DNA of 64,000 bases, from the NCBI GenBank assembly GCA_022497145.1, contig MU385887.1, forward strand, positions 186,001-250,000, given 5' to 3'. The notes below the pieces were generated by a model, which saw only the letters and a program-made list of their open reading frames with translations, ran no database searches and was not told the DNA's origin. Positions 45,599-57,170 of this stretch are shown here, one piece after another. The position numbers and the translations under genes were made by a program. Position 1 is the first letter of the stretch; each line of letters starts with the position of its first letter. The DNA comes from Rostrohypoxylon terebratum. Its lineage: Eukaryota; Ascomycota; Sordariomycetes; Xylariales; Hypoxylaceae.

Positions 45599-48461
45599 AT
45601 GGTTGTCTCCTCTATGCAGCATCATCCCCACCACTCGCAGGGTCCGGCGCCTCCCCAGCACCTACAGCATACTCGGCCCTCGAGTATCGTTCACCCGCCA
45701 CATCACCAGGCGCCGCCGCAGCAGTCGCAACACCCGTCCGCGTATTCTTCTACTCATTCTATACAGCCCGCCTACCAACAAACAGGACACGTTCCCTCCG
45801 CACAACAAGCGCAAGAATTGCCCTACTACGCCCACCAGAGCGCCTACAGCACACCCGGTACGACGAGCGGATATACGTCCGCAGGTAAGTTCCCCCCCGT
45901 CGCGTCGCGCTTTGTTTTGGGGGTCAACGTGTAAGCTTATACGCCGCTAGATACCTCCGAAATGATGGCCACAGCTCATAATCATATACCTCGAAACCAT
46001 TACCCTCCGATGCAGCATTATACGCCTCAATCCAACTCCCCAGCTTCTATCGCGTCGCCATCCGGCCACGACCAGCAGCGCAGTGTCTACCAACCAACAT
46101 CACAGCTTCAGCCCCAATCGATGTACTATGGCGCGCAACAACCTCAATACCCGTCTCTGCAGCAGCAGGCAGCTTCCCCGTACCCTTCGCACGCTCAACA
46201 ATCGCATCAATCTATGGCGTCGCAGCCGAATATGATGATGTCTCACACGGCACCGCAGCACCAGATGACACAGCACGCGAGCCAACACGCGCAACCAGGT
46301 ATGACGGGAAGCCCGCGACACACCAAGATGGAGCCGCAGATATCTTCGCAACTTCAGCGTCCTACACCAGGGCCATTGGGAACGTCCCAGCCGCCCCAAA
46401 ATGGTGGTCAGCTGACGACTCCTACCGGCTCTTCCACGCCTGGAGTTAACAACAATAACGCGGCGCCGGGACCTATCCCGGCTACTACGCCGTTGGTTGT
46501 CAGGCAAGATAACAATGGCGTTCAGTGGATCGCGTTTGAGTATTCTCGCGATCGGGTAAAGATGGAGTACACAATCCGCTGCGACGTCGAGTCCGTGAAC
46601 ACCGACGAGCTCGGTAGCGATTTTAAGACGGAGAACTGCGTGTACCCTCGAGCGTGTTGCCCCAAGGATCAGTACCGTGGAAATCGATTGCAGTATGAGA
46701 CGGAGTGTAATACCGTCGGATGGGCGTTGGCCCAACTTAACCCGTGTCTCCGCGGCAAGAGGGGACTTATTCAGAGGGCGGTCGACAGCTGGCGCAATAG
46801 CAACCAGGACCCCCGATTGCGAAGTCGACGCGTTCGTCGAATGGCCAAGATGAACAATCGCAAGGCTGTTCAGACCCCCCACTCCGCGCACATGTCCGGT
46901 CCCAGTGGCCCGGCAGGGATGTCGACCCCTGGATCGATTGGCCCCGGCGGCGGTACGCCCATGGGGAAGCCTGGGATGAGCAACATGGGTCCTCAGATGC
47001 ATCATCCACACGCGCACGAAGGCGGCGCCCAAGGCGGAGGAGATGAAGTCGGTATGTTTCACCAGATGTGATTCATGCGTTGTCGTTGTTGTCGTTGTCG
47101 TTGCTGTTGTTGTCATTGTGCAATTACGTGATACCTCTTATACCTCGTGTGCCTGTTCGGTTATTAGGATCGGTTTGCCATTCGTGTTTATATAACGGCG
47201 CAAAGCCGCTGGCGTTTTTGAGAGCACTTGGGGATCTGGCACTATTCTGTACATTATCTAGTCGCCATCGCACTTGGTAGTCCTTGCTGCTCCGGGACGG
47301 TCTAGTCGTCTGTCTGGTAGCATGGGTTGGCATGGCTTGCTTTGCATCTCACTGCACAAACACACCAAGAGCACATATCACAGCCTCATGTCGTTGCCTC
47401 CTTGTATTGAAACCCTTCACCGAAAAAAAATTGCAAATATTCGCGTCGCTTCGATTCTTTTGCTGCCCTAAAATTTTACTAAAATAAGCACACACCGACC
47501 CTGGTCTAGTCCGCTAATTCGACTATCTAAATAGGGGATGGAGAGTATGTGGCTGGATCTCATCATCACCACCATCAAGCTCCTACGGGGCCAGGATCTA
47601 GAAACTCGGCCGACGTGCGCCCAGCTCAAGTATTTACCGGTTACCCCCAACAGTACCCTAGTCATTCCGCCTCGGAATCGTCCATGCCACCGATGCATGA
47701 CGGTCTTGGCGGTTCCCACCATAACACTATCGTAGCTCGACGTATGAAGGACGAAGAAGACGAGGAAGAAAAAAATCCGGAAGGTTTATTCCCCGACCTA
47801 CCGGATGCTAAGAAGCGGAAGTTCATCCTCGTCGAAGATAACAAACGTAATGCTCGCCTACGAGTACGTGTCATGCTCGAAGATGTGAACCCAAGTGAAA
47901 TCCCCGACTCGTTTCGCAAGAGCTCTGCCGTCTTCCCGCGCAGTTACTTTCCGCGCGAGATGCAAAGCCCGCCTCCAAGTGCCACGGGAAGTCAATTCTT
48001 CCAAGACGACTTGAGCGATGATAATATGGAAATCGACGGCAGACGTGTCGGGCGCCCTCGGAGAGACGCCATGAGGGAGCGCGTCATGGTGAAGGCGCCT
48101 ATGTCCGGTGGCAGCGAAGCCGAAGTTGCCATTCCGAGAATCAGAAGAGGTTCGCGTATAAAGGAGGTGCGACTCAACGACCTGGCCTATCGCATGGCTT
48201 GGTTGCACAGTCGCGTCTTTGCTGGAAGGACTGTTTTTCTCCAGCGAGCTCGTAAGTTTGATGATTGGACCCCTGAAAGTTCATGAACCCGGTAGCTAAC
48301 GTTTTCTCCTAGTCGATTGCTATCGGAACAAGACTTGCAATTCGATCGAAGGCGCCACCCAGGACGTAAGAACCACGGTGCCTCACTACGAAACGAGAGT
48401 CGGCAAGCGAAGATGGGGCGAACGTGAACGTCGCGTCGAAAAGCGGGAAGACGAGTCCTAA
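45599..48461 (+). CDS. Gln/His/Pro-rich putative developmental or transcriptional regulator (DUF8032-like; possibly Medusa family)
   Basis: Exons are 45599-45884, 45951-47051, 47535-48251 and 48313-48461; donors GTAAGT, GTATGT, GTAAGT. The joined frame is 750 aa. The start may instead be the ATG at 45614, or lie in an upstream exon if AG at 45619 is an acceptor. Residues 1 to about 265 are Gln/His/Pro/Ser-rich. The conserved core (about 278-390) reads VQWIAFEYSRDRVKMEYTI, then DFKTENCVYPRACCPKDQY, ETECNTVGWALAQLNPCL, GKRGLIQRAVDSWRN. As I recall, this is the fungal domain of unknown function DUF8032. Exon 3 begins with a His run, has a KKRKF patch like a nuclear signal near residue 550, and the C-terminus (FLQRALDCYRNKTCNSIEG ... 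TRVGKRRWGERE) is also conserved-looking. The Gln-rich start, length and upstream frames are compatible with MedA/Ren1/Acr1-type regulators, but this link is inference. No zinc finger or homeodomain is seen. Confidence 0.88.
47052..47534 (+). other. Long intron (483 bp) of the putative regulator
   Basis: The donor GTATGT at 47052 and acceptor AAATAG at 47529-47534 restore the frame between the DUF8032-like core and the C-terminal half. At 483 bp it is several times longer than the other introns here. Just after the donor, reading through gives GMFHQM and a stop, so retention would yield a protein lacking the last roughly 290 residues. A GTT/GTC-rich tract lies at 47079-47117. Confidence 0.75.
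47079..47117 (+). repeat. GTT/GTC trinucleotide tract within the intron
   Basis: An imperfect (GTYGTT)n tract sits 27 nt downstream of the 5' splice site of the long intron. G/T-rich stretches there can affect donor use; no direct evidence. Confidence 0.7.
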
Positions 48462-51400
48462 CCCGATCTATTTCTCTTTATATACCGCCCGTGTACATGA
48501 TATCCCACTGACGTCCTGCCATTTTTCACCACTTTTCGTCTCGGCTTCTTATATTATTTTTACACTATCTCGTCGAGTCACGGCCATGTGGGATCGTGCT
48601 GTTTCCTTGCCGGGCGCACAAAATAATGGCCTCGTCACACATACATTGCGACCCGCGCTTGTATTATATTTGCGCTTTATAGAGTCAACCAAAAAAAAAA
48701 GTCTATTACGATATACGACCGATTTACCTCGTCTCGTCTCATTCGATCCGATTCTTATATCTCCGTGATGCTGACTTGATGCGGATATTTCCTATCTCCC
48801 TTATCCGATTATGCCTTTTGATATTCTCGGATACGTCTCCTTCCGAGGACTGGAATCCTGACGTCTTATAATGACAATGATTTATCTCACCATATATTAC
48901 GTGGTACCGATTTCCTTACCTATGCTTATTATGTGCGATTTACTGCTAGAGGCTGGCCAGGGCGACGGGAGGTGAATATATTACAATATTTTTCGGGTCC
49001 ATTTCTGCATACATGGTTTTCCCGCGGAAGCTACTTTACAGGATAGAGGAGTTTACGTATATTTTTCTACGGTGGCGGGTATAGGGTCAAAACTGGAAAA
49101 GGAGAAAAAATGATATATCGGGAGTATTAGTTCGGCTTGGGAAAGGCAAGAGATTGTTCATAGGGGAGATACCAAGCTTTGTCTATATGTTATCTCCTAG
49201 ATTGGTTTGGTTTGTGACAGGTCCTCGGGAGGGCGAGTGTGCAGTCGGGTTGATCGGCTGGTATAGCTGTATAAGTCCGGTGAGAATGGATGATGATGTT
49301 CGGGGCTTTTTAGGTACGACGCGGTCTACCTCACGGGTGAGGAAGGCATGTTAGAGTGTAGGGTAATGCCCGTGACGTCGTCGGTTGGCCTTTGTGTTTT
49401 CGTTCACGCCGAGGTATATATAATACAATAAATATAAGACATCATCATCATCATCATCATCACAAACACTAAGTGACTTTCGTTGACCGAGGAGATGCAG
49501 AAGGTGCGTCTGAACGTAAATTAGTGGCCACGTTCGTAATAAGCATGTCGTGACGTCGCCTTAAGGTTTAAGTTAAGGTTGTTGGAAATGTTGGAAATGT
49601 TAGAGGTCGTTTAGGAATTGACTCGGATACAGTAAAAACGGCTTACGATAGGTGACTCCTTCCCTTTTTATTCCTATTGCCTCTCGGTTGTTGCTTACGA
49701 GATTTCTTCTAAATTTTCTATGATGCGAACACACGATAGTGGAATGTACCAGGAGGCAAGTCGTATGATATACTGCATTACTAATACATGATTTGTGACT
49801 AGAGTTCTCCGGGAGCACATCTCCGACTGGACCATACTTCATTTTTTCCCCACTATCACCACTATATCCATATCTTCGTAATCTCCTCCTCAGCCACTCA
49901 GTCAGCGACGCGAAGGCAATTCTTGCCTCCATCGCCAATTCCGCATCGTATAAACGTCAAATCGGAGGTAAACCTCCCCCTAATTATTGCCCCTATCGCG
50001 ACGAACGTACCGGTACTATGTATGGTATACCGCATTCAAGCCACCGGACCTAAGTAGGTACCTATACCTACTCTACCCTCTGCGCAAGTAAACCCAAGCA
50101 CAGTACAGTACCTAAGTCTACACAAAAATAATAAATTAGAACATGCAAGCCACCAAGCGCCTCTCATCTCATCTCGTCTCGTCTCATCTCATTTCCTCCG
50201 CTCCCTCCATACACGCCCCCCATTCCAGTTCTACCTAGTACCTACCAACTTCAAAAGTAAAGAGCGAAAAAAGGGGGGCAAGAGGTAGGGGGGAGGGGGC
50301 GCGCGTGTATCCGCGTTCCCTCCCGCGCACCGCGCGCACCGTCCCGCCAGCGGCGTGGATGCGGGAACCCGCCTCGTTTCCCTCCCTCTTCTCCCTCTCT
50401 CCCTCTCCCTCACTCGCGCGTTTTTGCCTCGTGTCCGTGCGGCCGGCCCGCGCGCGTCGGTGTGGTCGCACCGTAGAAAATGGATACGTACTTCGTACCT
50501 AGTAGCGTGCACGTATCCGTGGGCGTTATCCATACTATGTACTTTTATAAGTACTACATGCCTAGGTACCTACTACAGCTACTTAAGTACTTATTAGGCA
50601 AATAGGTAGATAGGGAGGTTGGTGTATGTACATATGTAGTAGGTATGTACCTGAGTAGGTAGGTAGTTTCGTGAGGCTCTCGGACTTGCTATTATTATCT
50701 TGGTTAAATTGGAGATAAGACTTGGACAATTGAGATCTGCAATAGAGATAACTCGGAGGCAGGTAAGTCAAGAATGAATGACGTTGGAGATACCTCACTA
50801 GGTCGTGTGCGTATAGAATGTTGTACAAGTACCAAGTAGTAATGCATTTAGCTTGACAAACAGTAAAGGTCACCTTCTATGGAAGATCCCACGTTAATAC
50901 ACACGATGCAAATGAACCTTCCCTCGTAAAGCCTTGATTATTGATCCACTACTCATACACAGTGAGGGGACTAGTCTAGTAACAATGCTCATATAACAAG
51001 GCTCGATAAAATATAATAAGGAATCTACGGGGTATATCGTTCGTATCCATATCCATATCCATCTCTCCTTTCGTTTTCCTCATAAAATCCGTAGGGGTAT
51101 CTTGCCTTTTGATGATGATGATGACAGGAATAAACAAAGGGAAGCCCACAAGATGTATAAGGGAAAGTGAAACAGTGGTGGTGATGGTGGGAGACGGGAA
51201 GCGATGGACTGTACACGACATCTCTAAGCCAGAAGAAAACCCACCATAATCCAGTCTGTCCTAACAAGAAAAGCCCAAGACCCTCAATAATTTTCCCAAT
51301 ACATGCTTTACAGGCCTCATCATGCTTCTTCCTTTATCTTCCGCTCTGAGCTCCATATACACTCCCCTATACGTCCGACATCTTATATGCTTTACCATAT

Positions 51401-51561
51401 TATTCCATCCTAACCTGCCGAGAGATGTATCAATCCCGGCAACATGTACGTATACGTGAAAAGAATGAACAAACATATCAACAGATAAAGTAAACCATAT
51501 ACACCATAGACAGTTCGTACATCAACTCTAAAATAGCAACAGAACTCCCAGACAGAACCAC
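48462..51561. other. Intergenic between convergent genes, about 3.1 kb
   Basis: Both 3' flanks. Contains an (ATC)n run at 49441-49461, a TCATC/TCGTC tract at about 50160-50190 and a very GC-rich, purine/pyrimidine-skewed patch at 50270-50470. That patch makes long but low-complexity Arg/Gly or Ser/Pro frames that I take as artefacts. No gene supported. Confidence 0.45.
49441..49461 (+). repeat. (ATC)7 microsatellite
   Basis: Seven perfect ATC units in non-coding DNA downstream of the putative regulator gene. Confidence 0.9.
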
Positions 51562-54470
51562 TTAACGTCTGGTATCCGAGTTCGTCGTAACGGAGTCATA
51601 ATCGTGGTCGCGGACAGACCTGTGATGACGGGCCACGTCGCGTCGGTTGGTGTTTGAAGTCTCGTACTCGAGGGCGCGAGTACCGCGCCCATCGTCATCC
51701 GAGTCATCGTCGCGCCTGTGTCTTCTATGGCGCTCCCGGTCGTCATCTCGACGATAGTCGTAGTCATCATCGTGCTCTCGACGATGACGGCGAGCTAATC
51801 GCTTCTCTTCGTCGTCGCGGCTGTCGTAATCGTGATTGCTGCCCATCTCTTTTTCGTATTCCTTTCTCTTGGCGGCTAATGTCTAGGTTAGCGACTCATT
51901 CCTATTTTCATTTCTGCTAATCGGGGAGTGTGTTAGCGTGAGAACGTACCTCTAATCTGCGCCGTAGCATTGGCATAGTCTTGAATCTCTTCCTTGTTCA
52001 AGACCCTTAGCACAATAACAAAGTCATCGCGCACCTCAAAGCGTTCTTTACCGGCCAAGGCGGCGGGGCTGATTAGCCTGCGGTTGACCTTAGTCCAACG
52101 CGCGCCCGGCGGAACGCCCTTTTTAGTCTTGTCATCCTTGTGCGGAGCGACACCCTCCCGGATGGGGTTCTCCTCCTCGGGGAACTTAGCGCTAGGCGGC
52201 TTGAGGATACCCTTAATGGGCTTCTGCTCGGACTTGTCGCGCGGCGGTGACACCACACGGACTTGTTTCTCCGATGTCGCAACAACTTCGCGGCCCCGAG
52301 ACTCTTCACCAGAGTCGGTCGATTGGCGCTCGGTAGAGGCAGAGGGGCTAGCCTCTTTGTTAGATGAACGATCCCCAACAGGAGACCTCTCCTTGGGTTT
52401 CTCTTGACTATCCTTGGCAGCTAACTCGGCTTTGACGTCTAGTAGATCATTGGTGTTTGTGGGATCGAACGCTGAGTTGAGCCCGCGCCTACGCGAGGCA
52501 CCTTTAGTATCGTCGGAGGCTGGTGAGTCGTCTCTCTTGTCAGCTGCGGTGGACCCGTTGAGTACTGCCTCGGTATCCCGTTTGATACGCTCGGAGCGCT
52601 CGCGAGATCGGTCTCGCTCCTTCTCGCGCTCACGCTGTTCTAACTCACGCTCTCGCTCCTTCTCCTGCTCTCGCTGGTCACGGTCTCGTTCCCTTTCGCG
52701 ATCGAGAGCGCGTTCGCGGATACGCTCCCTCTCAAGCTCTCGGTCAGCATCGCGGCCCCTGGTGGCCGACGTTGACTCCGCCCGTTCCCTCCGGGACTCT
52801 CGTCGTTCTAAGGTAGCATCTTCTCTAGGAGAAGGTTTGCGTTCCACAACATCTCGCTCTTTAGGCTTATACCTGTCACTATTGCGGGAACTACCTACAT
52901 CTACCTCTTCGTCGATAGTGTCCCTGCGACGCGGAGAGACCCTGCGGTCATCATCCTTGGACATTTCCTTAGGAGCGGCAAGCCCCATTGCAGCAGCAGC
53001 AACGCCTAGGCCTGCGGCTACCTTATCGCGGGCTCGGCCGCCTAGGCTGCCTTTGCGGTTTAGAGTATCTCTCGAGTCCCTAGAGTCACGGCTTACAGTG
53101 TCGTCAATAGACTGCCTAGTATCGTGAGAGCGAGCATAATCAATAGACTCGTCAGAGCGACGCCGTGGCTCGCGCTCCGCCGCTTCCCGCCGCAAGCGCC
53201 GGTCGTCGTAGTCGCGCCGATCTACTGACCTTGCCGGGCGATCTGGTTGCTCTACTTTAAGGGAATCCGTGCGAATACCAAATCCGCGCGCAGAGACCTC
53301 AGGGTCAAGATAAGGGTCATCGCGCTCCCGACGACGATGTAGGCGTTCGTCATCGTGAGAACGGTAAAGGTCATCGGCATGCGTAATGCGCGCCGGCGTA
53401 TCTTGGTACAGAGATACAGGCCGTGGTCGCGCAGCCACTCTACGTTCAGGAGATGGGTCCCTTGGCGCTGCTTCAATCCGACGTTTAGGGTCGACAGGTG
53501 GCGCAGCCGGAACAGGTGGTGGTAAAGCTGGCATGGTGACTGTAGGTCGGTCGTAGATACCTGCAGCGGCTGCTCTGTTGAAGCGATCAAGTCCAGACGA
53601 TAGAGGTGGTGGGCCGCGGCCGCGGCCGGGGCCGGGACCTGAAGCGTCGTAGCGTCCTGGGTCGTTGCTAACGACGTTCACAGTAGGTCTGAAATAGTTG
53701 TTAGGGGGACGGTCAACGCTCTCCCGCCTTCGTCCACGCGACTGCTGGCGGTTGTGGTCCAAATCGTATCGAGCTAGATCGCCAGGCTTGGCGTATTCGT
53801 AGCCTTCGTTCTCGTAGTCGATTACCGCTGTGGTATCAAGGTCATGTGACGGGGTCGCATAATTGGCGTGGGGGAGGGAGTATCTGTAGTAGTCGGTAGC
53901 GGTGTGTGTCGGGGCTCGAAGTCTGTCGTCGATGCCGCCAACTCGTTCTCTCAACCGTCTAAGTTCGTCGTTGCTAAGCGTCGCGCTTTGGCTATAGCCG
54001 TGATATCGTTGGCTCCGGGAGGTGGTGGTGGAGGCAGGTAGCGTATAGTAGGTCTCATCGCTCGATCGATAAGGGTCGTGTGACGGACTAGTTTGGCGGG
54101 CGGCAGATGACGTGTGGGAGGATGACCCATGAGAAGGTCGTGTGGCATGGTTAGTCGTAACTATGATAGGTTTTGGCGCGCCTGAATCCACCGTGGATGA
54201 GCGACGACGTGCGGTATTTGAAGTGCGCGGCGCTGGCTCTTTAGTAACATTGTAAGTTGTAATGGTTGTGGTTGGGGGATTAGTCGAAGAAGACGAGGCT
54301 TTATGATCATTTACTCTCCGCGGGGCAGCAGCGTCATAGCGAGCCGTCGGTATTGCGTGAAGATCCCCGCTCAAATGAGGGTTGTAACCCACGCCGACAG
54401 GCAACGAGGCTCGCGCGGGGTTGGAGGTAGGCGACCTACGCCCTGAATACCGGTATCGAGGCTCAGTCAT
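51562..54470 (-). CDS. Large Arg/Asp/Ser-rich protein with conserved C-terminal domain (DUF8035-like)
   Basis: Two exons: 54470-51950 and 51875-51562, with an intron at 51949-51876 (GTACGT donor, CTAAC branch, ATTAG acceptor); 944 aa. The ATG at 54470 begins MTEPRYRYSGRRSP. A nearer CTAG acceptor 7 nt upstream would give the wrong frame, so I chose ATTAG, which continues into AAKRKEYEKEM. Residues 1 to about 530 are Ser/Thr/Pro/Arg/Tyr-rich and probably disordered. About 570-630 is an Arg/Glu-repeat helix (EREREL, REREKERDRSRERSERI). The compact conserved part is about 780-840: PPGARWTKVNRRLISPAAL, FEVRDDFVIVLRVLNKEEI. I recall this as fungal DUF8035. The tail is Asp/Arg-rich (DDDYDYRRDDDRERHRRHRR), as in RNA-associated proteins. 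Function is unknown; nuclear or RNA-related roles would be a guess from composition. It is convergent with the putative regulator gene. Confidence 0.9.
51876..51949 (-). other. Intron with tandem acceptor choice
   Basis: This 74-bp intron offers two acceptors 7 nt apart on the minus strand, CCTAG (nearer the branch) and ACATTAG. Only the second continues the charged frame that makes up the C-terminal tail. Confidence 0.65.
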
Positions 54471-56601
54471 ATTGATGTTGGTTGGTTCGTCGATCAGCTC
54501 GTCCACAGTATAAGATATGACTCAAGTGAAATCAATATTTCGAAATTTTCAAGCCTTCTAGCGACCGATAACGATCACGATAGAGCCACAAATTGGTCTC
54601 AAAATTGAAGCTGAGGAAGAAGTCTCGGTGAGAAGAAGTGAGAAAATGAAATCAGACAAATAGAAAACAGGAAAGTCTGCGAAGGGAGGGAGGTGGGAAA
54701 GGTGGGATGTAATTATGTCCGGCTTATTTCTTAGTCCTGACAATATGACCAGGTTTCGTATATGAAGGTCAGGTTTCCAGTTTGGGGGCCGAACAGTTAG
54801 GAGTGCAAAAGGTCTTGTGGCCTTTTTTCTTTTTTCACTCTTTTTTTTTCACCCTCTTCGTGTATTATTTTTGATCGAGTGATAAAAGATGGGTCGTTCT
54901 GCGACATAAGTAAGTCATTGGGGAATTCCAAAATTCAGCGCGGAAAATGTATAGTACGTAGTACATGACGAATTTTTATAATGGCGACAACATTTTCCGG
55001 AGAATCGAAAGCCGAGTGGTGCCGCTTAAGAAGAGTGTAGTAAAGTAAAGAATTGCATGAGGTACTTACCGAGAAGCGAAACCCTGGTCAAGAGGTACAG
55101 GCAACAGACGAGGATATCAGGGTCCTATCGTGGGGTAGAAGCCATAGAACGGCTGAGAAGGGTTGTATTGCTATGGGTTTGCGTAGTCGGGTTGGGCTGC
55201 AGAACAGGGAACCGGCGGTGAAATTGGGCCACTAAGATGAAGGACCCTGGAAGCCAGCCACGAGCCACAAGCGTTCAGGTCCTCCTATCCCCTTGATTGA
55301 CAATGATTGCCGGTACGCTGTACTGTTCGCGAGCCCTTTTGCCGGGAAGAGGCAAATTGTGTGAGTTGTTCGTCAGATAGGGATCAAGTGACCCGAGAGT
55401 GAAGCGCAAAGTGCAAAAAGAGATAGACCGGACAACTTGAACAGGGAAAGCAAGCAAATGTTTCAGCAGAAGTGCAGAAAGACTTGCCCACCAGGTATGC
55501 GGTAATGATTGTGGGTGCGTCGTTTACCAGATTTTATTTGCCTGAAGAGGGAGCTATTTTCTACCCTCCAAGTAATCCAAGTAACGACACCCGGTTTTGA
55601 TATAGCCAATAATGAGTGATTTTGATCCTGATGTATATCCAGTTGTGGTAGTAGCGGGGTTATTGTCGTCGTTTTTATTTGTGTGCCTCGCAATCACAGC
55701 GCGGGCGTACTAACTGGTCGACTCGACAACAACCTTTGCCTTCGGATAGGTGCGTTTTCCGTTGCCCCCTTTGGTTCCGGCAGTGGTAGCGCAAATAGAA
55801 TATTCTATAGAAGGAAATGGTGACTGGCTAGCTAAGAAATGCTAACGATGGCCCTGAGGCTCTGTACGTGAATAAGCAGGCGACTGCTGACGAGAGCTTC
55901 TTTTTCAGAAGGCTAAAAATTGAACTGGTGGGTTTCCTAATTTTTTCTCTCTCATGCAGCTTGGTGATCCCTTAGGTAAGTAGGTTTAAGGCAGGTCATG
56001 CATAAATGTGTGCTTTGCCATGCATGCAGAAAGAGACGGAGTGGGGTGTGGTGTAGTTGGTTGGTCCGAAACTAGTTCAAAGAGAGGAGGGACGGCAGGA
56101 TACGGAAACTCTTTGCCTATGCCCCTGTTAATGGCTCGTAGGATTTCGCGGTTGAAACGGCGTGGAATGATCTGACGATTATGGACACGGTCCCCTGAGT
56201 TTGTTGTATTAAGGGAAGGGAAGGGAAATTTGAAGAGCAGCTAAGGTCCTTGGCTGACAAACTCGAGCTTCGAAGACGGGACCGTGGAAAATACCAGGTA
56301 ATGCGACTAGTATGCGATAGAAGCATCCAAAAATCAAAAGATGATAATGACGATGGTGGTGGAGGGGCATTCACTACCCAGCAAGTAAGACGTAGCGAAT
56401 GGTGGGATGGAGTAGGGTCGGCGATGACGTCCCGGCGTACACAGGGTAGAAATGGGTTGCGTCAATGGCAAGCTTAGACTGAACTAGAGTCTAGCTTATC
56501 CGGCCAAGTTCAGCTACTAGGTGAGCAATAGAAATGAAGCGTTGACAGGTACCAAGGATAGACACCAGGATATAGGATAGGCCAACCCGGACGAGGAATG
56601 G

Positions 56602-56667
56602 CCAGGATAGTCAGGATGGTCAGGATGTTGAGGATGGTAATGGATGGTATGGATGGTATGGATGGTT
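56602..56667 (+). repeat. GGAT-rich degenerate tandem repeat
   Basis: Imperfect CAGGATGGT/ATGGATGGT units follow one another for about 65 bp, ending in two copies of ATGGATGGT-type sequence. Slippage repeat in non-coding DNA. Confidence 0.75.
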
Positions 56668-57104
56668 ACGCTGATCGGAAGACTAAGAGAGCCCCCGTTA
56701 CCCGTTTAGCCCGTTCGAAATGGTGTTCGAGGATTCGACGATAATGATCAATGAGAGACTCGAATGTTCAGCAAACTAAGCCTACTTCGTATTAATGCAC
56801 TTCCGAGATCGTAGCCCTTTGCATTGCATGGACTAGCATATATAGAGTACCTAGGTCCTAAGGTAGGTAGAATTTGCATATGCTGGAAGTCTGCAGAAAT
56901 CTGCATAGGCACTAGGCGTAGGGGGGAACACGAACCAAACGTAACCAGACGTAACCAAACGTCAACTGAATCAATGATCAGCGACCTGAGCGCCCCGTCG
57001 CATGTAGGATCGATCCGTGAGACCGTGCCGTAATATGGATGTAATGTTGTAGTGAGATATGGATTAGGTAGATTCCAACGATAAAATGATTTGTATAAAA
57101 TATA

Positions 57105-57170
57105 ATATATAAAAGATGATAAAAGTAAGATATAAAAAGTAAAAGGGTAAAAGGCAAAAGTAAAAAGAAT
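57105..57170 (+). repeat. A-rich AAAAGTAA-type degenerate repeat
   Basis: A 65-bp purine-rich tract of repeated (A/T)AAAAG(T/G) units. Strong strand asymmetry; no coding meaning. Confidence 0.6.

Noticed and set aside
46100..47116. 338-codon open frame on the minus strand
   Set aside because: It is antisense to the Gln-rich exon of the putative regulator, whose CAG/CAA codons give a Leu/Arg-rich shadow.
50270..50470. GC-rich patch with long frames on both strands
   Set aside because: Sequence is dominated by CCCTCT and GCGCG runs; the predicted peptides are Arg/Gly or Ser/Pro low complexity without domain content.
52414..53127. 237-codon open frame on the plus strand
   Set aside because: It is antisense to the Arg/Glu repeat of the DUF8035-like gene; Ser/Arg low complexity is a mirror effect.
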